Shown here in pieces: positions 39,353-49,662 of a stretch of 61,381 nt of DNA (positions within the stretch are counted from its first letter, which is position 1; each line of letters begins with the position of its first letter). Made by a program: the position numbers and the translations under genes. The stretch is from NCBI GenBank assembly GCA_937949725.1, contig CALECT010000019.1:1-61381 (forward strand), in the 5' to 3' direction. The notes beneath the pieces were generated by a model. It saw only the letters and a program-made list of their open reading frames with translations, did no database searches and was not told the DNA's origin. Source of the stretch: an uncultured Pseudanabaenaceae cyanobacterium (GTDB taxonomy: Bacteria > Cyanobacteriota > Cyanobacteriia > PCC-9006 > JAAUQQ01).

Positions 39353-39745
39353 CTACTGCTCTACAGGAGCTGGGTCTTCAGCTAACTTGATGATTGCATC
39401 GCAGTAGCCCTGCAAGTTGGTGAGGCGATCGCAAACCTCCTGCCGCCTCTGTGCCTGAGTTTCAGCTTGCTTCGCCGCCTGCAAAAACATGAGATCTGTG
39501 GTGAGTAAACGAAGCTGCTTATGCATTTCCACTCGAATGGACTGGAGTAGCGATCGCTGCTGGGCAGGCCAATTGCCCCAAGTTAAAATTTGCACCTGAC
39601 TTTGAAACAAAACATTGAGTTGAGAACATTCCTTAGCAATCTGGAGCTGCTCATGCTCCATGAGCGATTGAATGACTGTGACCTGAGTTTTTAATTCCAT
39701 AAAAGGAATACAGCGGGGATCACCACTGGTCGAGGGGTTAGCCAT
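39353..39745 (-). CDS. PatD-like heterocyst-frequency-control family protein
   Basis: 130 residues, all helical. The C-terminal block SIRVEMHKQLRLLTTDLMFL followed by QAAKQAETQAQRRQEVCDRL and LQGYCDAIIKL resembles cyanobacterial PatD proteins (conserved E-M-x-K-Q-L-R-L-L, D-x-M-F-L/F-Q-A-A and a C-terminal Y-C-x-A-I/L). In Anabaena, PatD is linked to the proportion of heterocysts and to cell division. That would fit with hetR in the same window, but the match is from memory. The start is uncertain: ATG at 39700 (MELKTQVTV) is an alternative. A palindrome lies just upstream. Confidence 0.5.
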   Translation of the reverse strand: MANPSTSGDPRCIPFMELKTQVTVIQSLMEHEQLQIAKECSQLNVLFQSQVQILTWGNWPAQQRSLLQSIRVEMHKQLRLLTTDLMFLQAAKQAETQAQRRQEVCDRLTNLQGYCDAIIKLAEDPAPVEQ

Positions 39746-40248
39746 GGGAAGGATAAAATATTAAGAAAATGTTAAATGTGAACATTTTTTTCGCTATGAT
39801 TAGACCTACTTCAGTGGGCTGAAACATGCGCGCAATGGGAAAGAATTAATTGTCTTGAGAGGTTTGGCGTATTTTACCTACGCTCAGTTTCCACTCGCTA
39901 GAATTAATCTATTCGGCGCGATTCACCAGAATCTTATGTCTCCTTGAGGCTTGACTCTCTCCTTGGAAATGAGTCACAGGTTGATAAGGGGCGATGTTCA
40001 TTCATCGCCAGATTCCAAAGGTGATTTTTCCAACTTGGTACTCGCAGTTGAGGTTAATCCTTCTCGGCTGTACCAGGGGGCTAAATCTCCTCCTAACCTG
40101 AGCTTAATTTGTGAGGAAATTGATAGTTTACCCTCGGTAAACGTCAACCCTAGGAGCAATTAGACGGCCCATAAGCCATTCGAACAGCAACCACCTGTTT
40201 GAATTCTATGAATCATCTTCCAGCTCTGCCCCGTCTTCGGAGACTGCT
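39746..40248. other. Intergenic region PatD-like / relA
   Basis: About 500 bp, AT-rich on the left. It contains the palindrome at 39766-39788. A 70-codon frame at 39951-40163 has no recognisable feature, and I do not call it. The relA promoter should be here. No RNA gene was recognised. Confidence 0.5.
39766..39788. promoter_or_regulatory. Palindrome upstream of the PatD-like gene
   Basis: AAAATGTT, a 7-base spacer, then AACATTTT: a perfect 8-bp inverted repeat 20 bp upstream of the start codon on the reverse strand. It could be an operator for a dimeric regulator, or a hairpin in the leader. Confidence 0.35.
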
Positions 40249-42534
40249 ATGAACGTTGCCACCGCTCCTGTTGCTGTTGCTTCTGCCCCAGTCATCGAGC
40301 TGCCTGCCTGGTTGTCAGCTCGCCTGGATGAACAAGTCCCCGGTCATGGTGCCCAGCTTTTCTGTCGAACCAACCTCAGTGATGAAGGGACTGAGGATTC
40401 GGCTGATATTGTTTGCAAAGCCTTACAGTTTGCCTACTGCCTCCATGAGGGGCAAATGCGCAAATCCGGTGAGCCCTACATCGCCCACCCCATAGCCGTT
40501 GCGGACATTCTCCATGAGCTGGGCAGTAGTGATGCTGTGATTGCAGCAGGGTTCCTCCATGACGTGGTGGAAGATACCGAGATTTCCTCAGAGCAGATCG
40601 AACAGCGCTTTGGTGAAGAAGTTCGACACCTCGTTGATGGGGTAACCAAACTCTCCAAATTCAACTTCTCTAGCAAGACTGAAGAGCAAGCAGAAAACTT
40701 CCGGCGCATGTTCCTGGCCATGGCCCAGGACATTCGCGTGATCATGGTCAAGCTGGCCGATCGCCTACACAACATGCGAACGCTTCAGCATATGCCCGAA
40801 GCTAAGCAGCGTCTCAAGGCCCAGGAGACCCGCGATATCTTTGCCCCCCTCGCCAACCGCTTAGGCTTGGGCCGCATGAAATGGGAGCTGGAAGACCTCT
40901 GCTTTAAGTATTTGGAGCCTGAAGACTACCGCGAAATTCAAACCCTCGTCTCGGCTAAGCGTGCGGCCCGTGAGGCAGGCATTGCTGAGGCCATTACCCT
41001 GCTCCAAGAGCGGCTGGAAGAGGTGAATATTTCCGTTGTGGACATCAGCGGGCGACCCAAACACCTCTTTAGCATCTTCAATAAGATGCGTCGCCAAAAC
41101 AAAGAGTTCCACGAGATCTTTGATATCGCAGCCCTGCGTATCATCGTCGATAGCAACCAGGAATGTTATCGATCCCTAGCGGTGGTCCATGATGCTTTCC
41201 GGCCGATCCCCAACCGCTTCAAGGACTACATCGGCTTGCCCAAGCCAAACCATTACCAGTCATTGCATACGGCGGTCATTGGCCTAGGCGGTCGCCCCGT
41301 TGAAGTGCAAATCCGCACGATGGAAATGCACCAAGTGGCGGAATACGGTATTGCGGCCCATTGGAAATATAAGGAAAGTGGTGGCTCTCAGGCCCAAGTC
41401 TCGACAAGTGACGACGAGAAATTCTCCTGGTTGCGTCAGTTGTTGGAATGGCAGAGCGACCTTAAGGATGCCAACGAGTACATGGAGACGGTGAAGAACA
41501 ACCTCTTCGACGAGGATGTGTATGTCTTCACGCCCACAGGTGACGTTTTTGCTTTGAGCCAGGGCTCAACTCCCGTGGACTTTGCCTATCGCATTCACTC
41601 TGAAGTGGGCAATCACTGTGCCGGAGCCAAGGTGGATGGACGCATCATTCCCCTCAGCACCCCTTTGGCGAATGGCAATATTGTCGAGATCATCACCCGC
41701 GAGAACGCCCACCCCAGCATGGACTGGATGAACTTTGTGGCGACCTCCGGGGCGAAGAATCGCATTCGCAATTGGTTCAAGCGCTACAACCGCGAGGAGC
41801 ATTGGGCCAATGGGCGGGACATGCTGGAGGGGGAGCTGGGCAAGTCTGGCTTTGAGGCACTGCTCAAATCTGATCCCATGCAGCAGGTGGCGGAGCGCTG
41901 CAATTACAACAATGTGGATGACCTGCTGGCCGGGCTAGGCCATGGTGGGACGACGCTGAATCTGGTGGTCAATCGCATTAATGAGGCCATCCGCGCACAA
42001 CAAAAAATTGATGGGGAACTGGAAGAACCGGAGCCCATGCTCCTGCCTAGCCAGCGTCAGTCCAATAAGCTCCCCCGCGATGGCTCACCTATTCTGGGGG
42101 TGGAAGGCATGGTTTATCGCCTGGCCAAATGCTGTAATCCCCTACCTGGGCAAAGCATTATTGGGGTAGTGTCCATGGGGAGCCGAGGGATTGGAATCCA
42201 TCGCCATGGCTGTAATAGCGTGAAGGATGTACCGGGCGATCGCCTCATCCCCGTGCGTTGGAATGGCGAAGAAATGAACAGCAACCATCCCCCCACCTAC
42301 CCCGTACCGATTCAGATCGAAGCGATTGATCGCATCGGCATCATGCGCGATATCTTGGCTCGTTTGAGTGACTACAACATCAATGTCAGCAAGGCCGGTG
42401 TCACGACGACCCACAATCGTCCTGCCCTGCTCGATCTCTCCATTGATATTGCCCACCACAGCCAGCTCAATGATGCGATGACCCAGTTACTTCAACTCAG
42501 CGATGTCTTGAACGTTCGACGGGTGGGAGATTAG
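40249..42534 (+). CDS. relA: RelA/SpoT bifunctional (p)ppGpp synthetase/hydrolase
   Basis: 761 residues. The N-terminal HD hydrolase domain contains RKSGEPYIAHPIAVADIL, FLHDVVEDT (His104/Asp105) and VKLADRLHNMRTL, all intact, so hydrolysis is expected. The synthetase domain has RPKHLFSIFNKMRRQNKEFH, YRSLAVVHDAF and FKDYIGLPKPNHYQSLHTAV. It is followed by TGS (VYVFTPTGDVFALSQGSTPV), a zinc-finger-like region (LAKCCNPLPG) and a C-terminal ACT domain. It controls the stringent response and, as the only such gene seen here, is probably the main long enzyme. Length is normal. It ends just before a strong terminator. Confidence 0.95.
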   Translation: MNVATAPVAVASAPVIELPAWLSARLDEQVPGHGAQLFCRTNLSDEGTEDSADIVCKALQFAYCLHEGQMRKSGEPYIAHPIAVADILHELGSSDAVIAAGFLHDVVEDTEISSEQIEQRFGEEVRHLVDGVTKLSKFNFSSKTEEQAENFRRMFLAMAQDIRVIMVKLADRLHNMRTLQHMPEAKQRLKAQETRDIFAPLANRLGLGRMKWELEDLCFKYLEPEDYREIQTLVSAKRAAREAGIAEAITLLQERLEEVNISVVDISGRPKHLFSIFNKMRRQNKEFHEIFDIAALRIIVDSNQECYRSLAVVHDAFRPIPNRFKDYIGLPKPNHYQSLHTAVIGLGGRPVEVQIRTMEMHQVAEYGIAAHWKYKESGGSQAQVSTSDDEKFSWLRQLLEWQSDLKDANEYMETVKNNLFDEDVYVFTPTGDVFALSQGSTPVDFAYRIHSEVGNHCAGAKVDGRIIPLSTPLANGNIVEIITRENAHPSMDWMNFVATSGAKNRIRNWFKRYNREEHWANGRDMLEGELGKSGFEALLKSDPMQQVAERCNYNNVDDLLAGLGHGGTTLNLVVNRINEAIRAQQKIDGELEEPEPMLLPSQRQSNKLPRDGSPILGVEGMVYRLAKCCNPLPGQSIIGVVSMGSRGIGIHRHGCNSVKDVPGDRLIPVRWNGEEMNSNHPPTYPVPIQIEAIDRIGIMRDILARLSDYNINVSKAGVTTTHNRPALLDLSIDIAHHSQLNDAMTQLLQLSDVLNVRRVGD

Positions 42535-42571
42535 CGCTAAGGGCTTTGTCTTAAAGGAACAGCGTTAGGGT

Positions 42572-42606
42572 CTAGGCATCTGAGAGAATGGATGCCTAGG
42601 CTTTTT
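42572..42606 (+). terminator. Rho-independent terminator after relA
   Basis: CTAGGCATC pairs perfectly with GATGCCTAG over a 10-base loop and is followed by GCTTTTTC. It lies 37 bp after the relA stop. An ATG at 42592 falls within the stem, which argues against it as the selO start. Confidence 0.85.
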
Positions 42607-42618
42607 CGATGCGTCTCC

Positions 42619-44148
42619 ATGCTGCAACAGACCGATAACCCTTTCTTGCGGCTGAATTACGAGCCCGCCCTGGAATCCCTGGGGGACGACTATTTTGATG
42701 TGGTGGCAGCAGCGGAGTTTCCCGAACATACCCTGCGCTGGCGCAACGATGATTTATTGCCCCAGTTAGGTCTGGACCCAGCCCAGGTGAGTGACCTGGA
42801 GTTTACCGAGGCCTTTGGTGCCTTTTGGGGGCGATCGCCATTCTTGGCTCTGCGCTACCACGGCTATCAGTTTGGTGAATATAACTCCCGCTTAGGAGAC
42901 GGTCGGGGCTTTCTTTACGGCCAGGTGCGGGGCATTGATGGTGAGCTGTACGACCTGGGCACGAAGGGCTCGGGCACAACGCCCTATTCCCGTGGCGGCG
43001 ATGGTCGGCTGACCCTCAAGGGTGGCGTGCGAGAAATCCTGGCTTCCGAGGCCCTCCATGCCCAGGGCGTGTTTACTTCTCGCTGTCTAAGCTTGGTGGA
43101 GACCGGAGAGCAGCTTTATCGCGGTGATGAGCCCTCGCCCACCCGGGCTTCGGTGATGGTGCGCTGGAATCGCTCCCACATTCGCTTCGGCACCTTTGAG
43201 CGGTTGCATTACCACAGCCGAGGAGACCTGATTCAGAAACTGCTGAACCATGTGATTGAGGTCTACTATCCCCATCTCTTGAAAGATTCAGAAGCGGGCT
43301 CTGGGGAGATTGGTCTGCGCTTCTACGGTGAGCTGGTGGAGCGAGTCGCAGATCTGGCAGCGCAATGGATGGCGGCAGGCTTTTGCCATGCGGTGCTCAA
43401 CACCGACAATATGTCGATCACGGGGGAGAGCTTTGACTACGGCCCCTATGCCTTTATCAATACCTACGACCCTAAGTTTGTCGCAGCCTACTTCGACTAT
43501 TACGGGCGTTATCGCTATGGCAATCAGCCCGGCATTGGGCAGCTCAACCTCAGGATGCTGCAATCGCCACTGGCGATGGTCTTACCCAAGGATGAACTGG
43601 AGAGCATTCTCGAAGCGGCCTATGAGCCTCGCTTCCGAGGGACTTATCAGCGATTAATGTTGCAGCGTTTGGGCTTTAATCCGGCAAATGCGGAGAGCTT
43701 GAATGGCGAGCTGGCTGATAACTTAGTGCGTTGGACAATTCAGCTGCTGGATAATTTACCCGTGGGCTACCACGACTTCTTCCGGCGTTTACGGCAGCAG
43801 TACAAGCCGCTGTGGCGTGAGGAAGCCGCTGCCATTCCGGTGGGGCTCTTTGAAGCGATGGTGACTGAGACTTCAGAAGATGCTCCGTCGAATACCTCCC
43901 CAGCCGAGCCATCTGATGAGCCTGGAGAGGCGCTGAGCATTGAAGGCTGGGAGCCTTGGCGGGATGCTTATCACCTCTGTTTAAACCAATGTGCCCAGCC
44001 GGACGAGGTCGGAGCGACTTTGGCTGCTCATAATCCAATAACCAGCTTGGTGCGATCGCAAATCGAGGCCATCTGGGAGCCCATAGCCCAAGAAGACAAT
44101 TGGCAGCCGTTCAACGACTTGGTGGCCAAACTACAGCGCTTGGATTGA
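42619..44148 (+). CDS. selO: SelO (YdiU) protein adenylyltransferase
   Basis: 509 residues. SelO family blocks in order: [99 protein letters not shown] and [10 protein letters not shown]. SelO is a pseudokinase with reversed ATP orientation that transfers AMP to Ser/Thr/Tyr of target proteins, often redox-linked; the glycine-rich segment, the NTDNM loop and the DYG motif are all present. The usual C-terminal C-x-x-C does not stand out. I chose ATG 42619, since the 42592 ATG lies in the terminator of relA. Confidence 0.93.
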   Translation: MLQQTDNPFLRLNYEPALESLGDDYFDVVAAAEFPEHTLRWRNDDLLPQLGLDPAQVSDLEFTEAFGAFWGRSPFLALRYHGYQFGEYNSRLGDGRGFLYGQVRGIDGELYDLGTKGSGTTPYSRGGDGRLTLKGGVREILASEALHAQGVFTSRCLSLVETGEQLYRGDEPSPTRASVMVRWNRSHIRFGTFERLHYHSRGDLIQKLLNHVIEVYYPHLLKDSEAGSGEIGLRFYGELVERVADLAAQWMAAGFCHAVLNTDNMSITGESFDYGPYAFINTYDPKFVAAYFDYYGRYRYGNQPGIGQLNLRMLQSPLAMVLPKDELESILEAAYEPRFRGTYQRLMLQRLGFNPANAESLNGELADNLVRWTIQLLDNLPVGYHDFFRRLRQQYKPLWREEAAAIPVGLFEAMVTETSEDAPSNTSPAEPSDEPGEALSIEGWEPWRDAYHLCLNQCAQPDEVGATLAAHNPITSLVRSQIEAIWEPIAQEDNWQPFNDLVAKLQRLD

Positions 44149-44529
44149 AACTGGAGTGGCTCCATTTGGGTCTTGCTGTGGTCTTAACGATGGTCTTACT
44201 CGGCCGTGAATTGGCACTGCACAGGATAGACCAAAGGTAATGACCCTATGGTTTTTCGGGGCTGAAGGCCTGGAAAATCGTTGGCTCCCAAAGGAAAATT
44301 GGCGGATTGTTGGGTAGGGCGCGATCGCTTTGGAGAATCAGTGCTATGGTATGTCGACACATTCCATGGGCATCAGGCTGACCACCTTTATACCGCCCCT
44401 TTCCGTGCGATTTGTTGGATTTTTTCTACAAACCGCCCAGCTTCCTGGAACAACCGTTCCTAGAAGGGAAAGCACGATTCCCTGGATTGTTGGCCCACTC
44501 ACCAGCCCTAAGGTGTTACTTACACCGCT
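44149..44529. other. Intergenic region selO / membrane coiled-coil gene
   Basis: About 380 bp. It contains a HIP1 site (about 44320) and several overlapping short frames with no recognisable content. No terminator, RNA gene or repeat stood out. Confidence 0.4.
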
Positions 44530-45264
44530 ATGAGCGAGACAACGGCATTTTTGGCAGGCACTGCGGTGGCTGGCGTGTCGGCGCTCCTTCTTCTGAAGGG
44601 GGGCCTGGGCGTCGGTGATGCCATGGTGCCTAGCTATAACTCTGGGCTATCCACCCCACCGAATTTATCAACTTCACCTGCGGTGGTTCCCCAAGATGGC
44701 TGGAGCCAAAACCGTAACCCTGAGCAAATGCAGCTCAAGCTGGATCAGCAGAATACGCTGACTGCCCAGCTCCGCACTCAGCTGGACCAGCAAGAAACAC
44801 TTACAGATGACCTTCGGGACCAGCTGGAGCGCCAGCGCAATGAATTTGACCGAGTGGCGGCTCGCCTTGAGGATCAGCAGCGCTCTGTGGATCGCCTGAC
44901 CCTGCAGCAGGGCTTACCGGATTCCGGGGGCAGTGGTTCTTTATCCGTGCCCCAGCAGGGCAATGGAACGGCGATCGCCATCTGGGTCATCGGCGGCATT
45001 TTCGTAGTCGTCGTTGCGGGCGGTGGGGCTTTATTGCTGACGGTGGTTCTGCTCTCTGGCCAGCAGCAATCTCGTCGCCAATCCCGCACTCAGCAACAGC
45101 AGCATTACATTCTCCACAATGCGCCTGGTGCTCCCCAGCCCTATGCTGCGCCGCCACCACCACGCTATCCCTCCCAACCCGCCTATCCCCGTGGGGCCAA
45201 GCCAGGGCAAACCTATACGCTCCCCCCGCGCAATGTCCGGCGCATCGATAGTGACTATTACTAA
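44530..45264 (+). CDS. Membrane protein with coiled coil and Pro/Gln-rich tail
   Basis: 244 residues. An N-terminal hydrophobic stretch (TAFLAGTAVAGVSALLLLKG) precedes a coiled coil of about 60 residues (MQLKLDQQNTLTAQLRTQLD and ELQRQRNEF-like repeats). A strong central membrane helix (AIAIWVIGGIFVVVVAGGGA and LLLTVVLLSG) leads to a basic Gln-rich segment and a Pro/Tyr/Ala-rich tail (APPPPRYPSQPAYPRGAKPG). It is probably a two-segment or bitopic membrane scaffold. Low complexity makes family assignment unreliable and I do not recognise it. A hairpin terminator follows. Confidence 0.7.
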   Translation: MSETTAFLAGTAVAGVSALLLLKGGLGVGDAMVPSYNSGLSTPPNLSTSPAVVPQDGWSQNRNPEQMQLKLDQQNTLTAQLRTQLDQQETLTDDLRDQLERQRNEFDRVAARLEDQQRSVDRLTLQQGLPDSGGSGSLSVPQQGNGTAIAIWVIGGIFVVVVAGGGALLLTVVLLSGQQQSRRQSRTQQQQHYILHNAPGAPQPYAAPPPPRYPSQPAYPRGAKPGQTYTLPPRNVRRIDSDYY

Positions 45265-45282
45265 GGGCTGTTGTTCATAAGC

Positions 45283-45319
45283 GCTGCTTCTTGGATTGAA
45301 GCAGCAGGTGATTTTTTTT
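45283..45319 (+). terminator. Hairpin terminator
   Basis: GCTGCTTC pairs with GAAGCAGC over a 7-base loop, followed after six bases by a run of eight T. It lies 19 bp past the stop codon of the membrane coiled-coil gene and touches the 3' end of the convergent DUF2062 gene. Confidence 0.65.
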
Positions 45320-45908
45320 AGTGGCGTTTGTTTCGAGACCGACGTCTACTTTTGCGCTGGCGTGCTCTTTGGACAAGGTAGAGGCTGCCCCAGTAGCCGC
45401 AAAAGCTCAGCACTGAGCCCACAACCATGCAGCCGAAGAAGAGCGCTGTCAGAAAGTCTCCGCCTAGCTCCGAGAGGAGATTAATCGAACCGATCGCTTC
45501 TTTGGGGAACGTGAGGTTTTGGTAACCCAGGAGCGATCGCCCCACATGGAAGCCAAAGGCGTAGAGGGGAATATAGGTAAAAGGATTGCTGATCCAAGTT
45601 GTGGCAGCGGCGACGAAGCGTTGACCTTTGAAGATCGTGGCAAAGGTGAGGCTGAAAATAACCTGAAAGCCAAATAGAGGAAGGCAACCGCAGAAGCAGC
45701 CAATGGCAACACCTCGGGCAATCTCCCTCGCGCTAGAACGCAACCTGGCGAGGCGATAGTAGTAATAGCGCAGCGTGCGTAGACCGAAGCGATATTTCGC
45801 CCGACGAGACGGTGGCTTGCGAGAAGAGTCTGCCTGGGAGGATGGAGGGGTCACGCTTTGCTGGGGCATCGGTCGATGGAGCGGTGCCGGACGATCGGTA
45901 GTAGACAA
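45318..45908 (-). CDS. DUF2062 membrane protein
   Basis: 196 residues. A basic, Pro/Ser/Arg-rich N-terminal stretch of about 60 residues is followed by the DUF2062 core: AREIARGVAIGCFCGCLPLF, GFQVIFSLTFATIFKGQRF and TTWISNPFTYIPLYAFGFHV. A last membrane helix precedes a very basic tail (RARQRKSRRRSRNKRH). DUF2062 proteins have two or three hydrophobic helices and no known activity, although some are fused to glycosyltransferases. The conserved P-L/F-x-F-Q and W-x-x-N-P-x-T motifs are intact. Confidence 0.88.
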   Translation of the reverse strand: MSTTDRPAPLHRPMPQQSVTPPSSQADSSRKPPSRRAKYRFGLRTLRYYYYRLARLRSSAREIARGVAIGCFCGCLPLFGFQVIFSLTFATIFKGQRFVAAATTWISNPFTYIPLYAFGFHVGRSLLGYQNLTFPKEAIGSINLLSELGGDFLTALFFGCMVVGSVLSFCGYWGSLYLVQRARQRKSRRRSRNKRH

Positions 45909-46124
45909 ACCCGTTGCTCCCTGAAGGGTTTAGCGTAAACGGCGAAAGACTGGTACAGACTTTGGGGCGGGGATTGAGTCGCTGGACTGAGCTGGGCTTT
46001 TGAAAACCTGCAACGAGGTCAAGGGCAGCGGTATCCTGCTGCTAGGTCGCTTTTCATTATTGACCCACCTTTCCACCTTCGACAACTTGGCTTCACTGTT
46101 CTTCAGTGTAAGCTTCCGCTTTCC

Positions 46125-47519
46125 ATGACTGACACCATTGCCGCTATCGCTACTGCCATTGTGCCCCAACAGGGAAGCGTGGGGATCGTTCGCCTGTCTG
46201 GCTCCGAGGCGATTTCCATCGGTAAGAGTCTCTTCCGGGCCCCTGGTAATCAGCCCTGGGAGAGCCACCATATTCTCTATGGCCATATCTATGAGCCGGT
46301 CACGGAGCTATTGGTGGATGAGGCGCTACTGCTGTTGATGCAGGGCCCGCGCTCTTTCACCCGCGAAGACGTTGTGGAGCTGCACTGCCACGGTGGACTG
46401 ATGGTGGTGCAGCGGGTTCTTCAGCTTTGTATTGCCCAGGGAGCACGTCTGGCCCAGCCAGGGGAATTTAGCCTGCGAGCCTTCTTGAATGGCCGCATTG
46501 ACCTGACCCAAGCGGAGAGCGTGGCGGACCTCGTCAGTGCCCAGTCCCCTCGGGCGGCGGAGTTAGCCCTGGCAGGCCTCCAGGGCAAGCTGGCCCAGCC
46601 CATTCGGGAACTGCGTACAACCTGCTTGGATACGCTGTCAGAAATCGAAGCACGGGTGGATTTTGAGGATGACTTACCCCCGCTGGATGAGACCGAGATT
46701 AAGCGCCAGCTCTCTGCCGTGCTGGACCAGCTGCGGCAAATCCTAGCTACAGCTGATCGAGGGGAGCTGATGCGGTCGGGGCTGAAGGTGGCCATTGTCG
46801 GGCGGCCCAATGTGGGTAAGTCCAGTTTGTTGAATGCCTGGAGTCGCAGCGATCGCGCCATTGTCACCGATCTCCCCGGCACCACCCGCGATGTGGTGGA
46901 ATCTCAGCTCGTGGTTGGCGGTATTCCCGTGCAGGTGCTGGACACGGCAGGCATTCGCGAGACGGCAGATCAGGTTGAGCAGATTGGCGTGGCGCGATCG
47001 CGGGAAGCCGCTCAATCCGCAGACCTGGTTCTCTTTACTCTAGATGCCACCGCAGGTTGGACCGAAGCGGACCAAACCATTTACGACCAAGTGCGAGCCG
47101 TGGCAGAAACTCAGCCTCTGATCCTGGTGCAAAACAAAATGGACCTAGTGGCGGAAGGCAAAGCGCCCCCTCCCCTGCCAACTTCCCTGACCGAACAATG
47201 CCCCGCCCAAGTACAAACTGCTGCCGCCCAGAACCAAGGCATTGAAGCCCTGGAGCAGGCGGTGCTGGCTGCGGTTCAGCTGGGAGATGTCCAGGCGGCG
47301 AACTTGGACCTGGCCATCAATCAGCGACAGGCTGCGGCTCTCACCCGTGCCCAGGCCGCTCTGGAGCAGGTGCAACAGACCATCGCTGAGGAATTGCCCT
47401 TTGATTTTTGGACGATTGACTTGCGATCGGCCATCCAAGCTTTTAACGAAGTGACCGGCGAAGGCATTACGGAGCCTGTGTTGGAGCGTATTTTTAGCCG
47501 GTTCTGCATTGGAAAGTAG
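46125..47519 (+). CDS. mnmE: MnmE (TrmE) tRNA-modification GTPase
   Basis: 464 residues. The N-terminal formyl-tetrahydrofolate-binding domain begins [20 protein letters not shown] and contains [12 protein letters not shown] and [20 protein letters not shown]. The inserted G domain has G1 GRPNVGKSS (about 226-234), G2 and G3 in [12 protein letters not shown] and [11 protein letters not shown], and G4 NKMD. The protein ends FCIGK, the invariant C-terminal Cys motif. With MnmG it installs the carboxymethylaminomethyl group on wobble uridine 34. Length is normal. It stands alone here. Confidence 0.97.
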   Translation: MTDTIAAIATAIVPQQGSVGIVRLSGSEAISIGKSLFRAPGNQPWESHHILYGHIYEPVTELLVDEALLLLMQGPRSFTREDVVELHCHGGLMVVQRVLQLCIAQGARLAQPGEFSLRAFLNGRIDLTQAESVADLVSAQSPRAAELALAGLQGKLAQPIRELRTTCLDTLSEIEARVDFEDDLPPLDETEIKRQLSAVLDQLRQILATADRGELMRSGLKVAIVGRPNVGKSSLLNAWSRSDRAIVTDLPGTTRDVVESQLVVGGIPVQVLDTAGIRETADQVEQIGVARSREAAQSADLVLFTLDATAGWTEADQTIYDQVRAVAETQPLILVQNKMDLVAEGKAPPPLPTSLTEQCPAQVQTAAAQNQGIEALEQAVLAAVQLGDVQAANLDLAINQRQAAALTRAQAALEQVQQTIAEELPFDFWTIDLRSAIQAFNEVTGEGITEPVLERIFSRFCIGK

Positions 47520-47520
47520 T

Positions 47521-47559
47521 AGTTTCTTCGCCAGCAATTTGGCTGAAAGAACTTCTTTT
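47521..47559 (+). terminator. Probable terminator after mnmE
   Basis: AGTTTCTTCGCCA and TGGCTGAAAGAACT form an imperfect stem around a short loop, followed by TCTTTT. It begins one or two bases after the mnmE stop codon. Confidence 0.5.
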
Positions 47560-47754
47560 CCCAAGGGCTAGAGCCCTGATGAGCCAGGACTTGCTGTAAA
47601 TCTTGCGGTAAGAATTTACATTTCCTCTTCCCAGCAATTAAATACCGTGAAACAATTGCTCTGAAATCAAGGTCAAGGGCACTTATCTACTATCAATAAA
47701 TATTGGTGGTTCAGTCCTCCCCCGTTGAGTCCAGTGAAGAAAGGCACAAGCAAC

Positions 47755-49662
47755 ATGGTTAATTGGCGCAATCTCCTATTGGGCGCAACGCTGCCGATTT
47801 TGGTTCTTGCTGCGAAAGCTGAAGCCGGAACACTAAATAAGTGGGCTTTTAATCGCAGTACGAATAATCTCAGCTTTACGGTAACTGAGGCGACGAAACC
47901 CAATGCCTTCCTTATCTTTAATCCCCAGCGGGTTGTGATTGATCTGCCAGGGACCAGCTTGGGCTCTGTGACGCGGAAGCAAGACTATGGCGATCGCATC
48001 AAGCAAATCCGCCTGGGTCAGCCCAGAGCTGGCACCTCCCGCCTCGTCGTTGAGCTAGCTGACGGTTACATCCTCGACACCAGCAAAGCCCTGCTCAAGC
48101 GCACCTCCGGCAACAACTGGGAAATCAACCTCAACGGCATTGTCGCCGTCGCTCAACCCGGTGCCCGAGGCGTCGCCCTCAAAATCCCCACCTCTGGTGG
48201 TAGCGTAAGCCCTGCGACACCCATCCCTGGCCCTGCCACGCCGACCCCGCCGACGCCCCCAACCCCAACCCCAACAACGCCCCCCGTTAGCAACAGACCC
48301 GTTAATCGGCAGTTCTGTGCATCCCGCACCTCAACGGTCCTAAGTTCTGTCCTTAACAAAAATCGCCGAGCGCGTTGGGGGGTTTTGGTTCAAGACTCCA
48401 GCGATAAAACCCTCTTTGATCGCAACGCTTCCACGCTCCTGGCCCCCGCTTCCAATAACAAGATTTTCACCACGGCCGCTGCCCTGAGCAAGCTAGGTGC
48501 GAACTACCAAATCACAACGCCTGTGCTGGGCAGCAGTAGCAGCGCCACCGTGAACCAGCTCCGCATCGTTGGCCAGGGCGACCCCAGCTTCAACACCGCC
48601 GACCTGAATACCCTCGCCCAGCAGCTCAAGGGCAAGGGTATTCAGAAGGTCAATCTGCTGGTGGGCGATGATACGACCTTTAAAGGCCCCAATCTCAACC
48701 CCAATTGGGAAGCGGAGGATATTGGCCAAGCCTATGCGCCGCCGGTCAATAGCCTGATCGTTAATGAAAACATCATTGGCCTGATCCTCGCTCCGGCTCG
48801 CCAGGGACAGCGCCTCAACGTGAAGTGGGAAGATCCAACGGACCAGCAATTCTGGACCCTGGATAATCGCTCTGTGACAGCTTCTCGCTTTGGCGGTGAG
48901 TTTCTCGATGTGCTGCCTTCGGGAAATCGTATTGTCATCACCGGACAACTACGAGCAGGTTCCGCATCTGAGCCTGTGGGTGTTGCCATTCCCAACGAAG
49001 GCAACTACCTCGTGCGCAAGTTCGATGATTCCCTCAAGAAAGCGGGCTTAAATGTCACCCGAGCGACTCGCGTGACGCGGACTCCAGCGCCTAAGAGCTT
49101 TGTGCAGCTCGCGGCTGTGAAGTCTGACCCGATGTCCAAGCTGGTGGCGACGACGAATCTACAGAGCAATAACCTGTACGCTGAATCTCTCTTGAAAGTC
49201 CTGGGCAGTCAGCGTTTGGCCAGCTCTTCAGATACTCGCATTAGCGGCATTGCTGCAATTAAAGACATCCTTGCCAAGCAAGGGGTTGATACAAGACAGC
49301 TCCAAATGGTGGATGGCTCTGGCTTAGCGCCCAACAACCGCGCCAGCGCAAAAGCCCTCGTGCAGACCCTTCAGGTCATGTCTAAGGGCTCTAATGCAGC
49401 TGTTTTTCGCCAATCCTTGCCTGTGGCGGGCCGTAGTGGCACCTTAAGCACACGCTTTGTGGGGACACCTGCCCAAGACCGGGTCTTTGCTAAGACTGGC
49501 ACTATCTCCAATGTGGTTTCCTTGGCGGGTTATGTGACGCCGCCCAATCACCCCCCGCTTTCGTTTGCGGTGCTTGTGAATGACTCTAGCTCTCCCTCAG
49601 CACTTAGAGCTTTGGTGGATGAGATGGTTGTATTTCTCTCTCAGTTGGAGAGTGGTTGTTAG
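47755..49662 (+). CDS. dacB: D-alanyl-D-alanine carboxypeptidase/endopeptidase (PBP4, family S13) with AMIN domain
   Basis: 635 residues from ATG 47755, preceded by AGAAAGG and starting a signal peptide (VNWRNLLLGATLPILVLAAK). An AMIN domain (residues about 25-125, FNRSTNNLSFTVTEATKPNA to WEINL) should target it to peptidoglycan or the septum. A Pro/Thr linker follows (PTPPTPPTPTPTTPP). The S13 peptidase part has PASNNKIFT (Ser233, SxxK), the SNN motif in LQSNNLYAESLL and the KTG motif FAKTGTISN (Lys580). It trims or cuts peptidoglycan cross-links in the periplasm. AMIN fused to DacB is characteristic of cyanobacteria. Confidence 0.95.
   Translation: MVNWRNLLLGATLPILVLAAKAEAGTLNKWAFNRSTNNLSFTVTEATKPNAFLIFNPQRVVIDLPGTSLGSVTRKQDYGDRIKQIRLGQPRAGTSRLVVELADGYILDTSKALLKRTSGNNWEINLNGIVAVAQPGARGVALKIPTSGGSVSPATPIPGPATPTPPTPPTPTPTTPPVSNRPVNRQFCASRTSTVLSSVLNKNRRARWGVLVQDSSDKTLFDRNASTLLAPASNNKIFTTAAALSKLGANYQITTPVLGSSSSATVNQLRIVGQGDPSFNTADLNTLAQQLKGKGIQKVNLLVGDDTTFKGPNLNPNWEAEDIGQAYAPPVNSLIVNENIIGLILAPARQGQRLNVKWEDPTDQQFWTLDNRSVTASRFGGEFLDVLPSGNRIVITGQLRAGSASEPVGVAIPNEGNYLVRKFDDSLKKAGLNVTRATRVTRTPAPKSFVQLAAVKSDPMSKLVATTNLQSNNLYAESLLKVLGSQRLASSSDTRISGIAAIKDILAKQGVDTRQLQMVDGSGLAPNNRASAKALVQTLQVMSKGSNAAVFRQSLPVAGRSGTLSTRFVGTPAQDRVFAKTGTISNVVSLAGYVTPPNHPPLSFAVLVNDSSSPSALRALVDEMVVFLSQLESGC

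Noticed and set aside
39951..40163. A 70-codon frame upstream of relA.
   Set aside because: No ribosome-binding site, no recognisable motif and low-bias composition; probably chance.
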